A stretch of DNA of 64,000 nt from Pseudomonas sp. ICMP22404. Its GTDB lineage: Bacteria > Pseudomonadota > Gammaproteobacteria > Pseudomonadales > Pseudomonadaceae. Made by a program: the position numbers and the translations under genes. The stretch covers positions 491,856-555,855 of the forward strand of contig NZ_VCNG01000002.1 of the NCBI RefSeq assembly GCF_006227205.1, given 5' to 3'. This document shows positions 16,501 through 25,016 of the stretch, piece by piece (the stretch's first letter is position 1; each line of letters opens with the position of its first letter). The notes beneath the pieces are model-generated. The model did no database searches, was not told where the DNA came from, and was given only the letters and a program-made list of their open reading frames with translations.

Positions 16501-17271
16501 TCAAGCCTCTTTACGGGATGCGAAGAACGCGGCTTCGCTGACAATTCGATTGACCAGGCGGCCGACGCCTTCCACTTCCACCACCACTTCATCACCGGGC
16601 ACCACGTCCGCCAGGCCTTCCGGCGTGCCGGTGGCGATCATGTCGCCGGGTTGCAGGGTCATGAAGCTGGACAGGTACTCGATCAGGTAGGGGATGTCGA
16701 AAATCATGTCCTTCGTGCTGCCTTCCTGGCGCAGTTCACCGTTGATCCAGGTACGCAGCTTCAGGTTGGCCGGGTCCGGCACGTCGGCGACATCGACGAT
16801 CCACGGCCCGACGGGGGTCGTGGCATCGCGGTTCTTCACCCGCAGGTTGGGGCGGTAGTAGTTTTCCAGGTAGTCGCGGATCGCGTAGTCGTTGCACACC
16901 GTGTAGCCGGCCAGATAGTCCAGTGCGTCTTGGCGCTTGACGTTGCGGGCGGCCTTGCCGATGACGGCCACGAGCTCGCACTCGTAGTGCATGTACGCGA
17001 CGTTGTCCGGGCGCCAGGTCTGCTGGTTGTGACCGGTGTAGGTGCCGGGGGACTTGATGAACGCCAGGGGCTCGGTGGGCGGTTTGAAGGCCAGCTCGGC
17101 GGCGTGGTCGGCATAGTTCAGGCCCAGGGCGAACATGCTGCCAGTGGCCGGTGGCAGCCACTCGACCTGGTCTTCGGCCAGCAGGCGACCGTCGGCCAGG
17201 CGCACGGTGTTGCCGGCCTCCACGGTGACGGCATGGACCTGACCCTCGAAACGAATGCGCGCGTGTTTCAT
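16501..17271 (-). CDS. hpaG2: FAH-family decarboxylase/isomerase, HpaG C-terminal half
   Basis: A 256-residue member of the fumarylacetoacetate hydrolase family, equal to the C-terminal half of the enteric bifunctional HpaG. With HpaG1 it decarboxylates 5-oxopent-3-ene-1,2,5-tricarboxylate and isomerises the product to 2-oxo-hept-3-enedioate. The segments GLNYADHA, YECELVAVIGKAARNV, GYTVCNDYAIRDYLENY and MIATGTPEGLADVVPGD carry the expected metal-binding acids. It shares a 4-base ATGA overlap with hpaG1. Confidence 0.94.
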   Translation of the reverse strand: MKHARIRFEGQVHAVTVEAGNTVRLADGRLLAEDQVEWLPPATGSMFALGLNYADHAAELAFKPPTEPLAFIKSPGTYTGHNQQTWRPDNVAYMHYECELVAVIGKAARNVKRQDALDYLAGYTVCNDYAIRDYLENYYRPNLRVKNRDATTPVGPWIVDVADVPDPANLKLRTWINGELRQEGSTKDMIFDIPYLIEYLSSFMTLQPGDMIATGTPEGLADVVPGDEVVVEVEGVGRLVNRIVSEAAFFASRKEA

Positions 17272-17945
17272 GAACGTACTCCTGGTTGCTCGGCCACGAC
17301 GGTATTGACGAGACGGCCCAGGCCGCGGATGTCCACTTCGACGCGATCGCCGGGCACCACGTCGACCCGGCCTTCAGGCGTGCCGGTGATCAACACGTCA
17401 CCGGCGTGCAAGGTCATGAACTCGCTGATCTCGGCGATCAGTTGGGGGATGTTGCGAACGAAATTGGCCGTGCTGTTCTGCTGCCGCACCTCGCCGTTGA
17501 CGTAGAGCGTGATCGCCAGACTGTGGGGATCGGCCACGTTGGCGCTCGGCACCAGTTCCGGGCCGATGGCGCAGAAGCCGTCCCGACACTTGGCTTTGAC
17601 GGCAGGGCGGTAGTAGCTGTCTTCCGGCAGGCTGAATTCATTGACGACGGTGTAACCGGCCACGTAGTCCAGGGCCTCGGCGGCGCTGACGCGGCTGGCC
17701 GACCTGCCCATCACCACGCCCAGGGCGGGTCCCGGTTGCAATCGTTCGCCATGGCCGGGATGGACCACGGCGGCGTCGTGCCGGTTGCGGGTGTTGGGGG
17801 TCTTGATGAACAGCACCGGCTTGACCGGCGGCTTCTGGTAGGGCGGTTGCTCGAACTCGGCGAGGCGCTGCTTCAGCAGCCCCTGATAGTTCAGCGCGAC
17901 CCCGAACAGGGTGCCGGTTGCGACGTCATGCAGGGCACGGCTCAT
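17268..17945 (-). CDS. hpaG1: FAH-family decarboxylase/isomerase, HpaG N-terminal half
   Basis: A 225-residue protein equal to the N-terminal half of HpaG. The segments GVALNYQGLLKQRLAEF, KPVLFIKTPNTRN, LGVVMGRSASRVSAAEAL, GYTVVNEFSLPE and LITGTPEGRVDVVPGD are typical. It works with HpaG2 in the decarboxylation and isomerisation steps. It is the first gene of the hpa operon; the strong site AGGGAGGAG lies upstream in the leader and CAGGAGACAAGC just before the ATG. The promoter region contains two GTTAAC boxes. Confidence 0.93.
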   Translation of the reverse strand: MSRALHDVATGTLFGVALNYQGLLKQRLAEFEQPPYQKPPVKPVLFIKTPNTRNRHDAAVVHPGHGERLQPGPALGVVMGRSASRVSAAEALDYVAGYTVVNEFSLPEDSYYRPAVKAKCRDGFCAIGPELVPSANVADPHSLAITLYVNGEVRQQNSTANFVRNIPQLIAEISEFMTLHAGDVLITGTPEGRVDVVPGDRVEVDIRGLGRLVNTVVAEQPGVRS

Positions 17946-17997
17946 GCTTGTCTCCTGGCGGTGCAGAGGGAGGAGGGCTCTGCGATATTGTTAATGT

Positions 17998-18024
17998 GTT
18001 AACAGTTATAATTAAGATGTTAAC
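17998..18024. promoter_or_regulatory. Paired GTTAAC boxes in the hpaG1/hpaA divergent region
   Basis: GTTAAC at 17998-18003 and again at 18019-18024, 21 bases apart (two helical turns), in an AT-rich stretch that stands out from the GC-rich surroundings. The second box extends to ATGTTAACTAT (18017-18027), repeated exactly at 841-851. This is the likely operator of the hpa operon for HpaR and/or HpaA. Confidence 0.5.
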
Positions 18025-18129
18025 TATCGTCAAGCGTGACAGAATGACCGGCACTGGTTGCCTTCCCGGATTCGGTGCAGGATGAGCCTCGGGCGTTGCC
18101 TGAATCAGAATAGAAACGAGTACTGCGTG

Positions 18130-19035
18130 ATGACCGATCGTCAGCCGATCCCGAACATCAACATTGGCCAGGTGTACGACCAGCGCTACAGCGATGCCGA
18201 GGTGCACTACGACCGGCTCGCCAACCTGGCGGGCTTTTTTGGTCGGAACATGCCGGTGCACCGCCATGACCGGTTCTTTCAGGTGCACTACGTCAAGAGC
18301 GGTACCGTGCGGGTGTATCTGGACGACCAGCAGTACGTTGAATCCGGGCCGATGTTCTTTCTCACGCCACCGACCATTCCCCATTCCTTCGTGACCGAAG
18401 CCGACAGCGACGGACACGTGCTGACGGTGCGCCAGCAGTTGGTCTGGCAGTTGATCGACGCCGACCCCGGGCTCGCACCGGCTGGCGTGCAGTTACCGGC
18501 AGCCTGTGTGGCGCTGACGCAATTGGGGCCGGAGCAGGCCGGGGAAGTACGCCGGTTGGAATACTTGTTCGAGGAACTGAGCGCGGAGGTGGCGGCGGCT
18601 CGGCCGGGGCGCAGCGTGGCGCTGGACGGTTTGACGCGGCTGATCATGATCAGCCTGTTGCGGCTGTGCTCCAACTCCCTGGAAGCGCGGCCGGCGCGGC
18701 ATGAGGACTTGAAGATTTTTCACCGCTTCAACGAGTTGATCGAAGCGCACTATCTGCAACACTGGCCGTTGTCGCGCTATGCCGAGGGCATCGGGGTGAC
18801 CGAGGCGCGTCTCAACGACGTGTGCCGGCGCATTGCCGACCTGCCTTCCAAGCGACTGATCATGGAGCGGTTGATGCAGGAGGCCAAGCGCCTGCTGCTG
18901 TTCACCGGCAGCTCGGCCAACGAAATCTGCTACCAGCTCGGGTTCAAGGACCCGGCCTATTTCAGCCGTTTTTTCCAGCGCTATGCCCAACTCACCCCTG
19001 GGGAGTATCGCCAGCGGCAGTCGGGATTGCGCTGA
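18130..19035 (+). CDS. hpaA: AraC-family activator of 4-HPA catabolism
   Basis: A 301-residue regulator with an N-terminal cupin sensor (about 30-110: MPVHRHDRFFQVHYVKSG, FFLTPPTIPHSF) and a C-terminal double helix-turn-helix (about 195-297; GVTEARLNDVCRRIADLPSK, GFKDPAYFSRFFQRY). This layout and its position divergent from hpaG1 match HpaA, the 4-HPA-responsive activator of the hydroxylase genes. The ATG at 18130 gives the usual family length (about 296-300); a GTG at 18127 is possible. Here the hydroxylase genes are 10 kb away, so HpaA may act on both units. Confidence 0.9.
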   Translation: MTDRQPIPNINIGQVYDQRYSDAEVHYDRLANLAGFFGRNMPVHRHDRFFQVHYVKSGTVRVYLDDQQYVESGPMFFLTPPTIPHSFVTEADSDGHVLTVRQQLVWQLIDADPGLAPAGVQLPAACVALTQLGPEQAGEVRRLEYLFEELSAEVAAARPGRSVALDGLTRLIMISLLRLCSNSLEARPARHEDLKIFHRFNELIEAHYLQHWPLSRYAEGIGVTEARLNDVCRRIADLPSKRLIMERLMQEAKRLLLFTGSSANEICYQLGFKDPAYFSRFFQRYAQLTPGEYRQRQSGLR

Positions 19036-19060
19036 ACCTCCTTTCGATTGAACACTTGCT

Positions 19061-19209
19061 TTTGTGGCGAGGGGATTCAGCGAACCGTCGCACCGCCCCG
19101 CTGGGCTGCGGAGCAGACCTAAAACCAAACACTCCGGTGTATCTGTTTGACCGAGTGAGTTGATTTGGGGCCGCTTCGCAGCCCAGCGGGGATGAATCCC
19201 CTCGCCACA
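19061..19209. repeat. Long inverted repeat, 'TGTGGCGAGGGGATT' family
   Basis: Left arm TTTGTGGCGAGGGGATTCAG, right arm ending GGATGAATCCCCTCGCCACA, with internal CTGGGCTGCG/CGCAGCCCAG segments. It separates hpaA from the second hpaR-like gene and could act as a terminator-like hairpin. Confidence 0.85.
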
Positions 19210-19300
19210 AACCCGTGGCAAATTTGAGCAAGCGGCTTGCTCTTGCAGCTAATTATTTGCGCCACTAAGCTGCCCACTCGTCCATCCAAGCAGTCCGAAC

Positions 19301-19723
19301 ATGGCCAACCCCAGACCTTCATTGACGCTGACCCTGCTGCAGGCCCGCGAAGCGGCCATGGCGTTTTTCCGCCCGGCGTTGAACCAGCACGACCTCACCG
19401 AGCAGCAATGGCGGGTGATCCGCATCCTGCATCAGCAAGGTGAATTGGAAAGCCACCAACTCGCCCATCAGGCCTGCATCCTCAAACCCAGCATGACCGG
19501 CGTGCTCAGCCGCCTGGAGCGCGATGGACTGGTGCGCCGGCAGAAATCCAGCCAGGACCAGCGTCGGGTGTTCGTTGGCCTGACCGAACGCGGCCAGCAG
19601 TGCTTCGTGTCCATGAGCGAGGGGATGGAAGGCAACTATCGACGGATCGAAGAGCAGTTCGGCGAGGAAAAGATGCAGCAACTGCTGGCGTTGCTCAACG
19701 AGTTGAAGAACATCAAGCCTTGA
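19301..19723 (+). CDS. hpaR: MarR-family regulator, HpaR-like (copy 2)
   Basis: A 140-residue MarR protein, clearly paralogous to the one at 9966-10388; about two thirds of residues appear identical, with the same length and the same SLTLTLLQAREAAM start, ACILKPSMTGVLSRLERDGL recognition helix and QDQRRVFVGL wing. Differences cluster in the helix before the recognition helix and in the C-terminal dimerisation part. It has no perfect palindrome directly upstream comparable to copy 1. It may respond to a different effector or have a distinct target such as the hpaG1 promoter. Confidence 0.9.
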   Translation: MANPRPSLTLTLLQAREAAMAFFRPALNQHDLTEQQWRVIRILHQQGELESHQLAHQACILKPSMTGVLSRLERDGLVRRQKSSQDQRRVFVGLTERGQQCFVSMSEGMEGNYRRIEEQFGEEKMQQLLALLNELKNIKP

Positions 19724-19886
19724 TGCCACGCGACATCACCCTCTGAACGGCATCCCGGACCCCTGGCTCGCGGAGCACGTGCGCGAGGACTTGTCTTAAA
19801 CCTGTGAACCTTCCGCCAGTACGACGCTCACTTGTTAGGTCGCTCGTTGAGTGATCGCGCCGTCTTACTGCCGATAAGGATTTCGC

Positions 19887-21629
19887 ATGCTTCAAACCTC
19901 GTCATCGCTGCCCCTTCATGGCCCCGTCGAACGGGAGCTCAGCGTGCGCGCGGTCAGTACCGGCATCGTGATCGGTATCCTGCTGACGCCTTCCAATGTA
20001 TACGCCGGGTTGAAGATCGGCTGGTCGTTCAACATGTCGATCATTGCCTTGTTGATCGGCTATGCCATCTGGCAAGGCCTCGCCAGGCGTTCAGCCGGAC
20101 GACAACCTTGGACGCTGCACGAAAGCAACATCAACCAGACGGTGGCCTCCGCGGCGGCCTCGATCATTTCCGGTGGACTGGTGGCACCGATCCCGGCCTA
20201 CACCTTGTTGACTGGCCAACAATTAGATGCCATTCCCATGGTCGCCTGGGTATTTTCGGTGAGCTTCCTGGGCATCTGGATCGCCTGGTATATGCGACCG
20301 TCGCTGCTCAACGACAAGGCGTTGAAGTTTCCCGAAGGCATGGCAACGCTGGAAACCCTGTTGCACATTTACAACCAAGGCCATGAAGCGGCGACGCGCT
20401 TGAGGGTGCTGCTCTGCGCCGCGTTGTTGTCCGGGCTGGCCAAGTGGGTGGACACCTTCATGTGGGCTTTCCCGCGTTGGTCGCCAACCGCTCAACTGGA
20501 GCGGCTGACATTCACCGCCGATCCTTCGCTGCTGTTGGTGGGTTTTGGCGGGATCATTGGTATTCGCGTTGGCTTGACCCTGCTATTCGGCGCCTTGCTG
20601 GCGTGGGGCGGGCTGGCGCCGTGGCTGCTGGAGCGCGGCCTGGTGCAGCTACCGCATGGCAGCAGTGGCCCGCAGTTCGCTGCGCTGGTGGAGTGGTTGC
20701 TATGGCCGGGCGTGAGCCTGATGGTCTGTTCGACGTTGGCTTCCCTGGCGATTCGCCTATGGACTTTGCGCAACACCATCCGGGCTGGCGGTGGGCCAAT
20801 CTGGGTGGTGCCCAAGGCTGGGCCTGCCGTCGGTTTCGTGGTGGCCATCGTACTGGTGGTGAGCTTGCAGGCGCTGTTGTTCGGCATCAATCCATGGATG
20901 GCGCTGTTGACCATTCCCCTGGCGATCTGCCTGGCGGCGGTGGCCGCCCGAGTGGTCGGCGCCACGGGTATTCCGCCCATCGGCGCTATCGGACAGTTGT
21001 CCCAGTTGAGCTTCGGCATCGTTGCGCCGGGGCAGGTGCCGATCAACCTGATGAGTGCCAACACCGCCGGTGGTTCGGCGGGGCAGTGCACGGATTTGAT
21101 GAACGATTTCAAGGTCGGCCGGGCCATTGGTGCGACACCGCGCAAGCAGTTGGTCGCCCAGACCCTGGGTATTTTCGTCGGCAGCATCGTCGGCGTACTG
21201 GCCTATCTGGCTCTGATCCCGGACCCTCAAGCCATGCTGCTCTCCGAAGAGTGGCCGGCTCCGGCGGTGGCCACCTGGAAAGCCGTGGCGCAAACCCTGA
21301 CCCAGGGGCTGGCGTCGTTATCGGTGAGCATCCGCTGGGCGATCGCCATCGGTGGGCTGGTCGGCTTACTGCTGGGAGTACTCGACAGCCTGTTGCCCGA
21401 GCACCGCGCCCGGTTCCTGCCGAGTACCGCGGCCTTGGGCCTGGCTTTCGTACTGCCGGCCTCGGTGTCGCTGATGATGGCCCTCGGCGCGGTGCTGACC
21501 TGGGCGATGAGCTGTCGCTGGCCGAGCCTCACGGAGCGCTTCGCAATCACCGCGGCGGCGGGGTTGATTGCCGGGGAGAGCATGACCGGGGTGGGCGCGT
21601 CGTTGTGGCAGATGCTCGGGAATGGGTGA
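19887..21629 (+). CDS. OPT-family transporter
   Basis: A 580-residue, very hydrophobic protein with roughly fourteen membrane segments. It has features of the oligopeptide transporter/YSL superfamily: GIVIGILLTPSNVYAGLKIG near the start, NINQTVASAAASIISGG, LKFPEGMATLE and MSANTAGGSAGQCTDLMNDF. These proteins import peptides or metal-chelate complexes. It is shorter than many bacterial OPT proteins (about 650). An AAGGATTTCGC site precedes the ATG. No neighbouring peptidase or siderophore gene identifies a substrate; the gene appears to be monocistronic. Confidence 0.85.
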   Translation: MLQTSSSLPLHGPVERELSVRAVSTGIVIGILLTPSNVYAGLKIGWSFNMSIIALLIGYAIWQGLARRSAGRQPWTLHESNINQTVASAAASIISGGLVAPIPAYTLLTGQQLDAIPMVAWVFSVSFLGIWIAWYMRPSLLNDKALKFPEGMATLETLLHIYNQGHEAATRLRVLLCAALLSGLAKWVDTFMWAFPRWSPTAQLERLTFTADPSLLLVGFGGIIGIRVGLTLLFGALLAWGGLAPWLLERGLVQLPHGSSGPQFAALVEWLLWPGVSLMVCSTLASLAIRLWTLRNTIRAGGGPIWVVPKAGPAVGFVVAIVLVVSLQALLFGINPWMALLTIPLAICLAAVAARVVGATGIPPIGAIGQLSQLSFGIVAPGQVPINLMSANTAGGSAGQCTDLMNDFKVGRAIGATPRKQLVAQTLGIFVGSIVGVLAYLALIPDPQAMLLSEEWPAPAVATWKAVAQTLTQGLASLSVSIRWAIAIGGLVGLLLGVLDSLLPEHRARFLPSTAALGLAFVLPASVSLMMALGAVLTWAMSCRWPSLTERFAITAAAGLIAGESMTGVGASLWQMLGNG

Positions 21630-21656
21630 TTCACCGAGCATTGCATACGCGGAGAA

Positions 21657-23423
21657 TCAGCGTACCCGCTCGCGACTTTCCACCGCCAGATCCAGTGCCT
21701 TCTGCATGTCCAATCGCGCCGAGCGTCCCACGTCCTTGTCATTGAGCCGGTAGCGGCGCTCCGACGGCAGGATGGGCGCGGTGAGGTCTTCCGCGTCCAT
21801 CCGTTCGAAATCGTGGTTGTCGCCGATGGTCAGGGCGCTGCGACGCAGCAGCGTGCGCAATTGCTCGGGCTGAAGTTGCGGGTTGATGGACAGCATTGCC
21901 GCCAGCAGGCCTGCGACCATGGGCGTGGCGTAGGACGTGCCGCAATGCACCGCCCCATCCTGGCCTGTGCCGGGTGTCGAGGCATGGGCGCAAGCGGCGG
22001 CGGTGATGTCGACGCGCATGTCGATGTTCGAGGAACTGCGCTTGACCGCGTAGGCCGGATCGTCGACCGAGACTCCGGCACGCTCGCTGCGCTGGTGACC
22101 GCCGACCACCAGCAATTGCTCGGTGATGAAGGAGGAGGGCAGGCGGTATTCATCGCTGCCCGAGAACGAGGAACCGTTGCCGGCGGAGTTCACCACGATC
22201 ACGTCGGGGTGCTCCTTGCGCAGCCAGAGGAAGAATTCTTCCAACAGTTCCTCGTAGCCGCTCATGGCAATGCCCGAGCGCAGCAGGGAGTCCACATTGT
22301 CCCCCTTGATGTCCTTGGCACCCACCCGGTGGATGCCCCAGCTCCAGTTGAGCACGCGTACGCCATCTTCAACGAGGTTGACCGAGGCGGCGATATTGGC
22401 GGTAATCCCGGCGTCGGAATTACGTTCGACGATGACCTCGAAGCCACCACTGGCCTTATTCAGGCCGCTTAGAAAACCGGTGTTGCCGCCGTCGTTCCAG
22501 CGCGCGGCGAGAAGGCCTGCGACGGTGGTGCCGTGGCCGTCCGGGGCAGCGGCATCGCGGGCGTAGACACAGGTACGCGGTACCGAGCAGGCACCGAGAT
22601 AGTCGGCAAAATCCGCAGTGTCGAAATCCACGTCGCGCTCGATCAGGCCGATGCGCACGGGCTGCGGCTGGATGGGTGCCTGCTGTCCGGGGATGCGCCG
22701 CTGGTAGTAGTGCACCGCGTCGAGAAAGCGGTTCGCGGCCCATTCGTCGGAGTCCTGCGCCGGTTTCTTCGGTTCTTCAGGCCGAGCCGTGGACTGTTCG
22801 GTTTCTTCCGCCGCGGACTCCTCGATCACCACTGCGTCCACACTGGTTTCACTGCCCAGGCGCAGCACCAGTGCGTCACGCTGTACCAGATCCCTGGCCG
22901 GCAGACGAAGCTGATAAAGGTTCAAGGGCGCAATGCTGCCGACCACCGTCGCCCCATACTTGCGGGCAAGGCGCTCGGCTTCCTGGCGGCCGGCACGATC
23001 CTCCTCGATCAGCAGGCTGACCAGATTGACGTAAGTGGTCAGCCCGTCCATGTTCTTCGCCACCTCGTCCGGGCCGGCGGCCATTACGTGGCTGTTGCGC
23101 AGGGTCAGCCAGGCGGCGTTGCTGGTGCGTGGACCATCCTCCAGCCAGAGAGGGCCACTTTGGTAGTCGGCGCTGTCCAGCTGCAAGCGCAGGTGCTGTC
23201 CCTTGCGCTGGACCGCGTCCGGGGGGATCGCTCGGTTACCCAGCTTCAATTGCGGTACGCCATCGTCCAACCCGCGCACCGTCAGGCACCAGTCCTGGCG
23301 CTGGTTTTCCAAAAGGTCACCGCAACGTTTCAGGTTTTCCAGGCGTAGCGATTCCTGGGCATCGGCTGCTGTGCCAGTCGCCAGGGTGAATAGCGCAGCG
23401 AGGACGGCTGATCGTAAGGGCAT
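21657..23423 (-). CDS. Secreted S8 (subtilisin-like) serine peptidase with atypical Asp position
   Basis: A 588-residue exported protein. A signal peptide spans about 1-22 (cleavage after ADA). Residues 23-250 form a prodomain or unknown region with a Glu-rich linker (200-225). The peptidase domain holds His297 (DGHGTTVAG), oxyanion Asn416 (VNSAGN) and Ser497 (CGTSYATPMVAG). Where the catalytic Asp of 'DTG' is expected, the strand reads IGLIERDVDFD, placing Glu262 in the Asp position with Asp264 and Asp266 close by. Six cysteines may form disulfides. It could be an active peptidase with a shifted Asp or a weakened enzyme. No partner gene is evident. Confidence 0.85.
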   Translation of the reverse strand: MPLRSAVLAALFTLATGTAADAQESLRLENLKRCGDLLENQRQDWCLTVRGLDDGVPQLKLGNRAIPPDAVQRKGQHLRLQLDSADYQSGPLWLEDGPRTSNAAWLTLRNSHVMAAGPDEVAKNMDGLTTYVNLVSLLIEEDRAGRQEAERLARKYGATVVGSIAPLNLYQLRLPARDLVQRDALVLRLGSETSVDAVVIEESAAEETEQSTARPEEPKKPAQDSDEWAANRFLDAVHYYQRRIPGQQAPIQPQPVRIGLIERDVDFDTADFADYLGACSVPRTCVYARDAAAPDGHGTTVAGLLAARWNDGGNTGFLSGLNKASGGFEVIVERNSDAGITANIAASVNLVEDGVRVLNWSWGIHRVGAKDIKGDNVDSLLRSGIAMSGYEELLEEFFLWLRKEHPDVIVVNSAGNGSSFSGSDEYRLPSSFITEQLLVVGGHQRSERAGVSVDDPAYAVKRSSSNIDMRVDITAAACAHASTPGTGQDGAVHCGTSYATPMVAGLLAAMLSINPQLQPEQLRTLLRRSALTIGDNHDFERMDAEDLTAPILPSERRYRLNDKDVGRSARLDMQKALDLAVESRERVR

Positions 23424-23628
23424 GGGACGATTTCTTTGCCAAGGGCCTGATTGCTCCGACTGTCTTTGCCATCGTTACGTTCCAAGGAAGACCTGCCGTG
23501 GCCGGACCGAAACTCCTCGGCGTGTTCAGGTGTCCATTGATCACCCCACAGCCCGCGGGCAAGATCTCAAGACCTGGCATCCTGGTCGCGTGTCCCTGGG
23601 GTGCATTCATCGAGAGGTTGGGTTGGAG

Positions 23629-23874
23629 ATGATGGACGCCGCTAGCAAAACCAAAGTCGCACAGATATTCGACCAGCTCCTGGCCCTGCGAGAAAGCGTG
23701 AATGAGCTTCAGGAAAACGAGCTGCGCAGGGTGGTAGCGCTTCGCGGACATCAGACCGTAGACGCCAACGAAGCGGTCCATCAGTCTTTTGTAGACCTTC
23801 AGAATCACATTGCCGGAATGGAAGAAGTGCTGGCGACGATTGCCGAGGCCACGGGAATTATCCCAAAGCTCTGA
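23629..23874 (+). CDS. Small helical protein of unknown function
   Basis: An 81-residue acidic, mostly helical protein (KVAQIFDQLLALRESVNELQ and FVDLQNHIAGMEEVLATIAE). The regular spacing of Leu, Val and Ile suggests a coiled coil. GAGAGG lies 11 bases before the first ATG; a second ATG follows at 23632. It resembles no family I recognise. It is followed by a REP element and then a chorismate mutase gene on the same strand, 131 bases away, which does not argue for an operon. Confidence 0.6.
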   Translation: MMDAASKTKVAQIFDQLLALRESVNELQENELRRVVALRGHQTVDANEAVHQSFVDLQNHIAGMEEVLATIAEATGIIPKL

Positions 23875-23888
23875 TGCTCCCCGGAACA

Positions 23889-23922
23889 ACCTGCGGGAGC
23901 GAGCCTGCTCGCGATAGCGGTG
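23889..23922. repeat. Single REP element
   Basis: GCGGGAGCGAGCCTGCTCGC followed by GATAGCGGTGGC, one half of the standard REPIN, with no partner close by. It lies between the small helical protein gene and the chorismate mutase gene. Confidence 0.8.
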
Positions 23923-24005
23923 GCGCTGCTTGCATCCCTGTCGAATATGCCGTCATATCGCGAACGCACAAGCACGTTTCTGTCACTTGAAAGGAGATAC
24001 TCAAA

Positions 24006-24305
24006 ATGGAATTACGCTGTACATCAATCGAAGAAGTCCGCCAGCAGATAGACCGGATCGACCGCGAGGTCGTTGCGCTCCTGGCCCGGCGCGGCAACTT
24101 TGTCACGCAGGCGGCCGCCTTCAAGAAAACCACCGACGATGTGCGCGCACCGGCGCGGGTCGAGCAGGTCATCACCAAGGTGCGTGGGATTGCTCATGAA
24201 GCCGGTGCCTCACCTGATGTCGTGGAGCGGGTTTACCGGGCCATGATCGCCGCGTTCATTGACGAAGAGTTGAAAACCCACTCCGCCCTGACAGCCCAGT
24301 CCTGA
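24006..24305 (+). CDS. Chorismate mutase (AroQ class)
   Basis: A 99-residue all-helical chorismate mutase. The signature Arg and Lys residues are visible in IEEVRQQIDRIDREVVALLARRGNFV, the KK of AFKKT, and RVEQVITKVRGIAHEAG; the third helix VVERVYRAMIAAFIDEE is also typical. It converts chorismate to prephenate; PchB-like isochorismate-pyruvate lyases share the same fold, so that activity cannot be excluded. No signal peptide, so cytoplasmic. AAAGGAGATACTCAAA gives a strong ribosome site. No other aromatic biosynthesis gene is adjacent. Confidence 0.88.
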   Translation: MELRCTSIEEVRQQIDRIDREVVALLARRGNFVTQAAAFKKTTDDVRAPARVEQVITKVRGIAHEAGASPDVVERVYRAMIAAFIDEELKTHSALTAQS

Positions 24306-24366
24306 CGCCTTCCGCCTTCATCATGACCTGATTCTGCGAGGCTGGAATCCCGGCTTCGCGACACCA

Positions 24367-24380
24367 AGGCACGCGTGCCT
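24367..24380. other. Perfect 14-base palindrome after the chorismate mutase gene
   Basis: AGGCACGCGTGCCT is identical to its reverse complement. It lies 62 bases after the chorismate mutase stop. A weaker dyad (AGTGA-CCA-TCACT) follows at 24416-24428. Both may be regulatory for the lipoprotein gene at 24548; no U-run follows, so neither is a classical terminator. Confidence 0.4.
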
Positions 24381-24547
24381 CACCCCTGGGGCACGCAACT
24401 ATCGTTAGAAGTAATAGTGACCATCACTAAACGCATGTTCTGCTTTGCCGCCAGTCATTGGACAATTGCACCCATCGAACAGGTGGCTTCAGACATGACG
24501 CAACAGCGTTCCGTCGTCACACGAGCCTGACCCTTTTTATTTTCGGG

Positions 24548-24898
24548 ATGAAACTGATGCGCTTTTTATTCGTGCCTGTCATGGCGTTTGCCTCTTTGCT
24601 GCTCGCCGGTTGTGCCTCTGTGCCAAACGATCCGACGCTGACCCTGCAGACCCAAAAGACCCCGGCCGAGTATGCCGAGTGCGTCATACCGAAATTGCAG
24701 GACAGTCAGTTGAACCCGATGGTCTCACAGACCCAGCGCAGCTACCGGATCGTCGTGCCGAGCAAAGTCTCCGCGGACAACGTGCTGGAGGCCTACAAGG
24801 CCGGGAACGGCGGCAAGGTGTTCATCTACGAGCGGCACCTGCTGGCCTCGAACCTGCTGCCGTCGAGTTTCGAGCGCGCCGCAGAAGACTGCATCTGA
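24548..24898 (+). CDS. Small putative lipoprotein
   Basis: A 116-residue exported protein. The signal peptide MKLMRFLFVPVMAFASL ends in a lipobox LLAGC, so Cys at about position 19 would be lipidated. The mature part is short and contains two further Cys residues (AECV and the penultimate EDC), which might form a disulfide. I recognise no family beyond general similarity to Pseudomonas hypothetical lipoproteins. It is convergent with the LysR gene and followed by a clear terminator. Confidence 0.8.
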   Translation: MKLMRFLFVPVMAFASLLLAGCASVPNDPTLTLQTQKTPAEYAECVIPKLQDSQLNPMVSQTQRSYRIVVPSKVSADNVLEAYKAGNGGKVFIYERHLLASNLLPSSFERAAEDCI

Positions 24899-24958
24899 TT
24901 CAACGGATAGACGCTTTTCACAGAGCTCCTTTGGTTGGCCGCAACCAACCAATTCCTT

Positions 24959-24992
24959 GCCCCGCGACCCATTTGGTTTGCGGGGCTTTTTT
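24959..24992. terminator. Rho-independent terminator
   Basis: The stem GCCCCGC (24959-24965) pairs with GCGGGGC (24980-24986), with a 14-base loop, and is followed by TTTTTT (24987-24992). It ends the lipoprotein gene and lies just before the convergent LysR gene. Confidence 0.85.
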
Positions 24993-25016
24993 ATGTCTGC
25001 GATAAGTGCGGGACTG

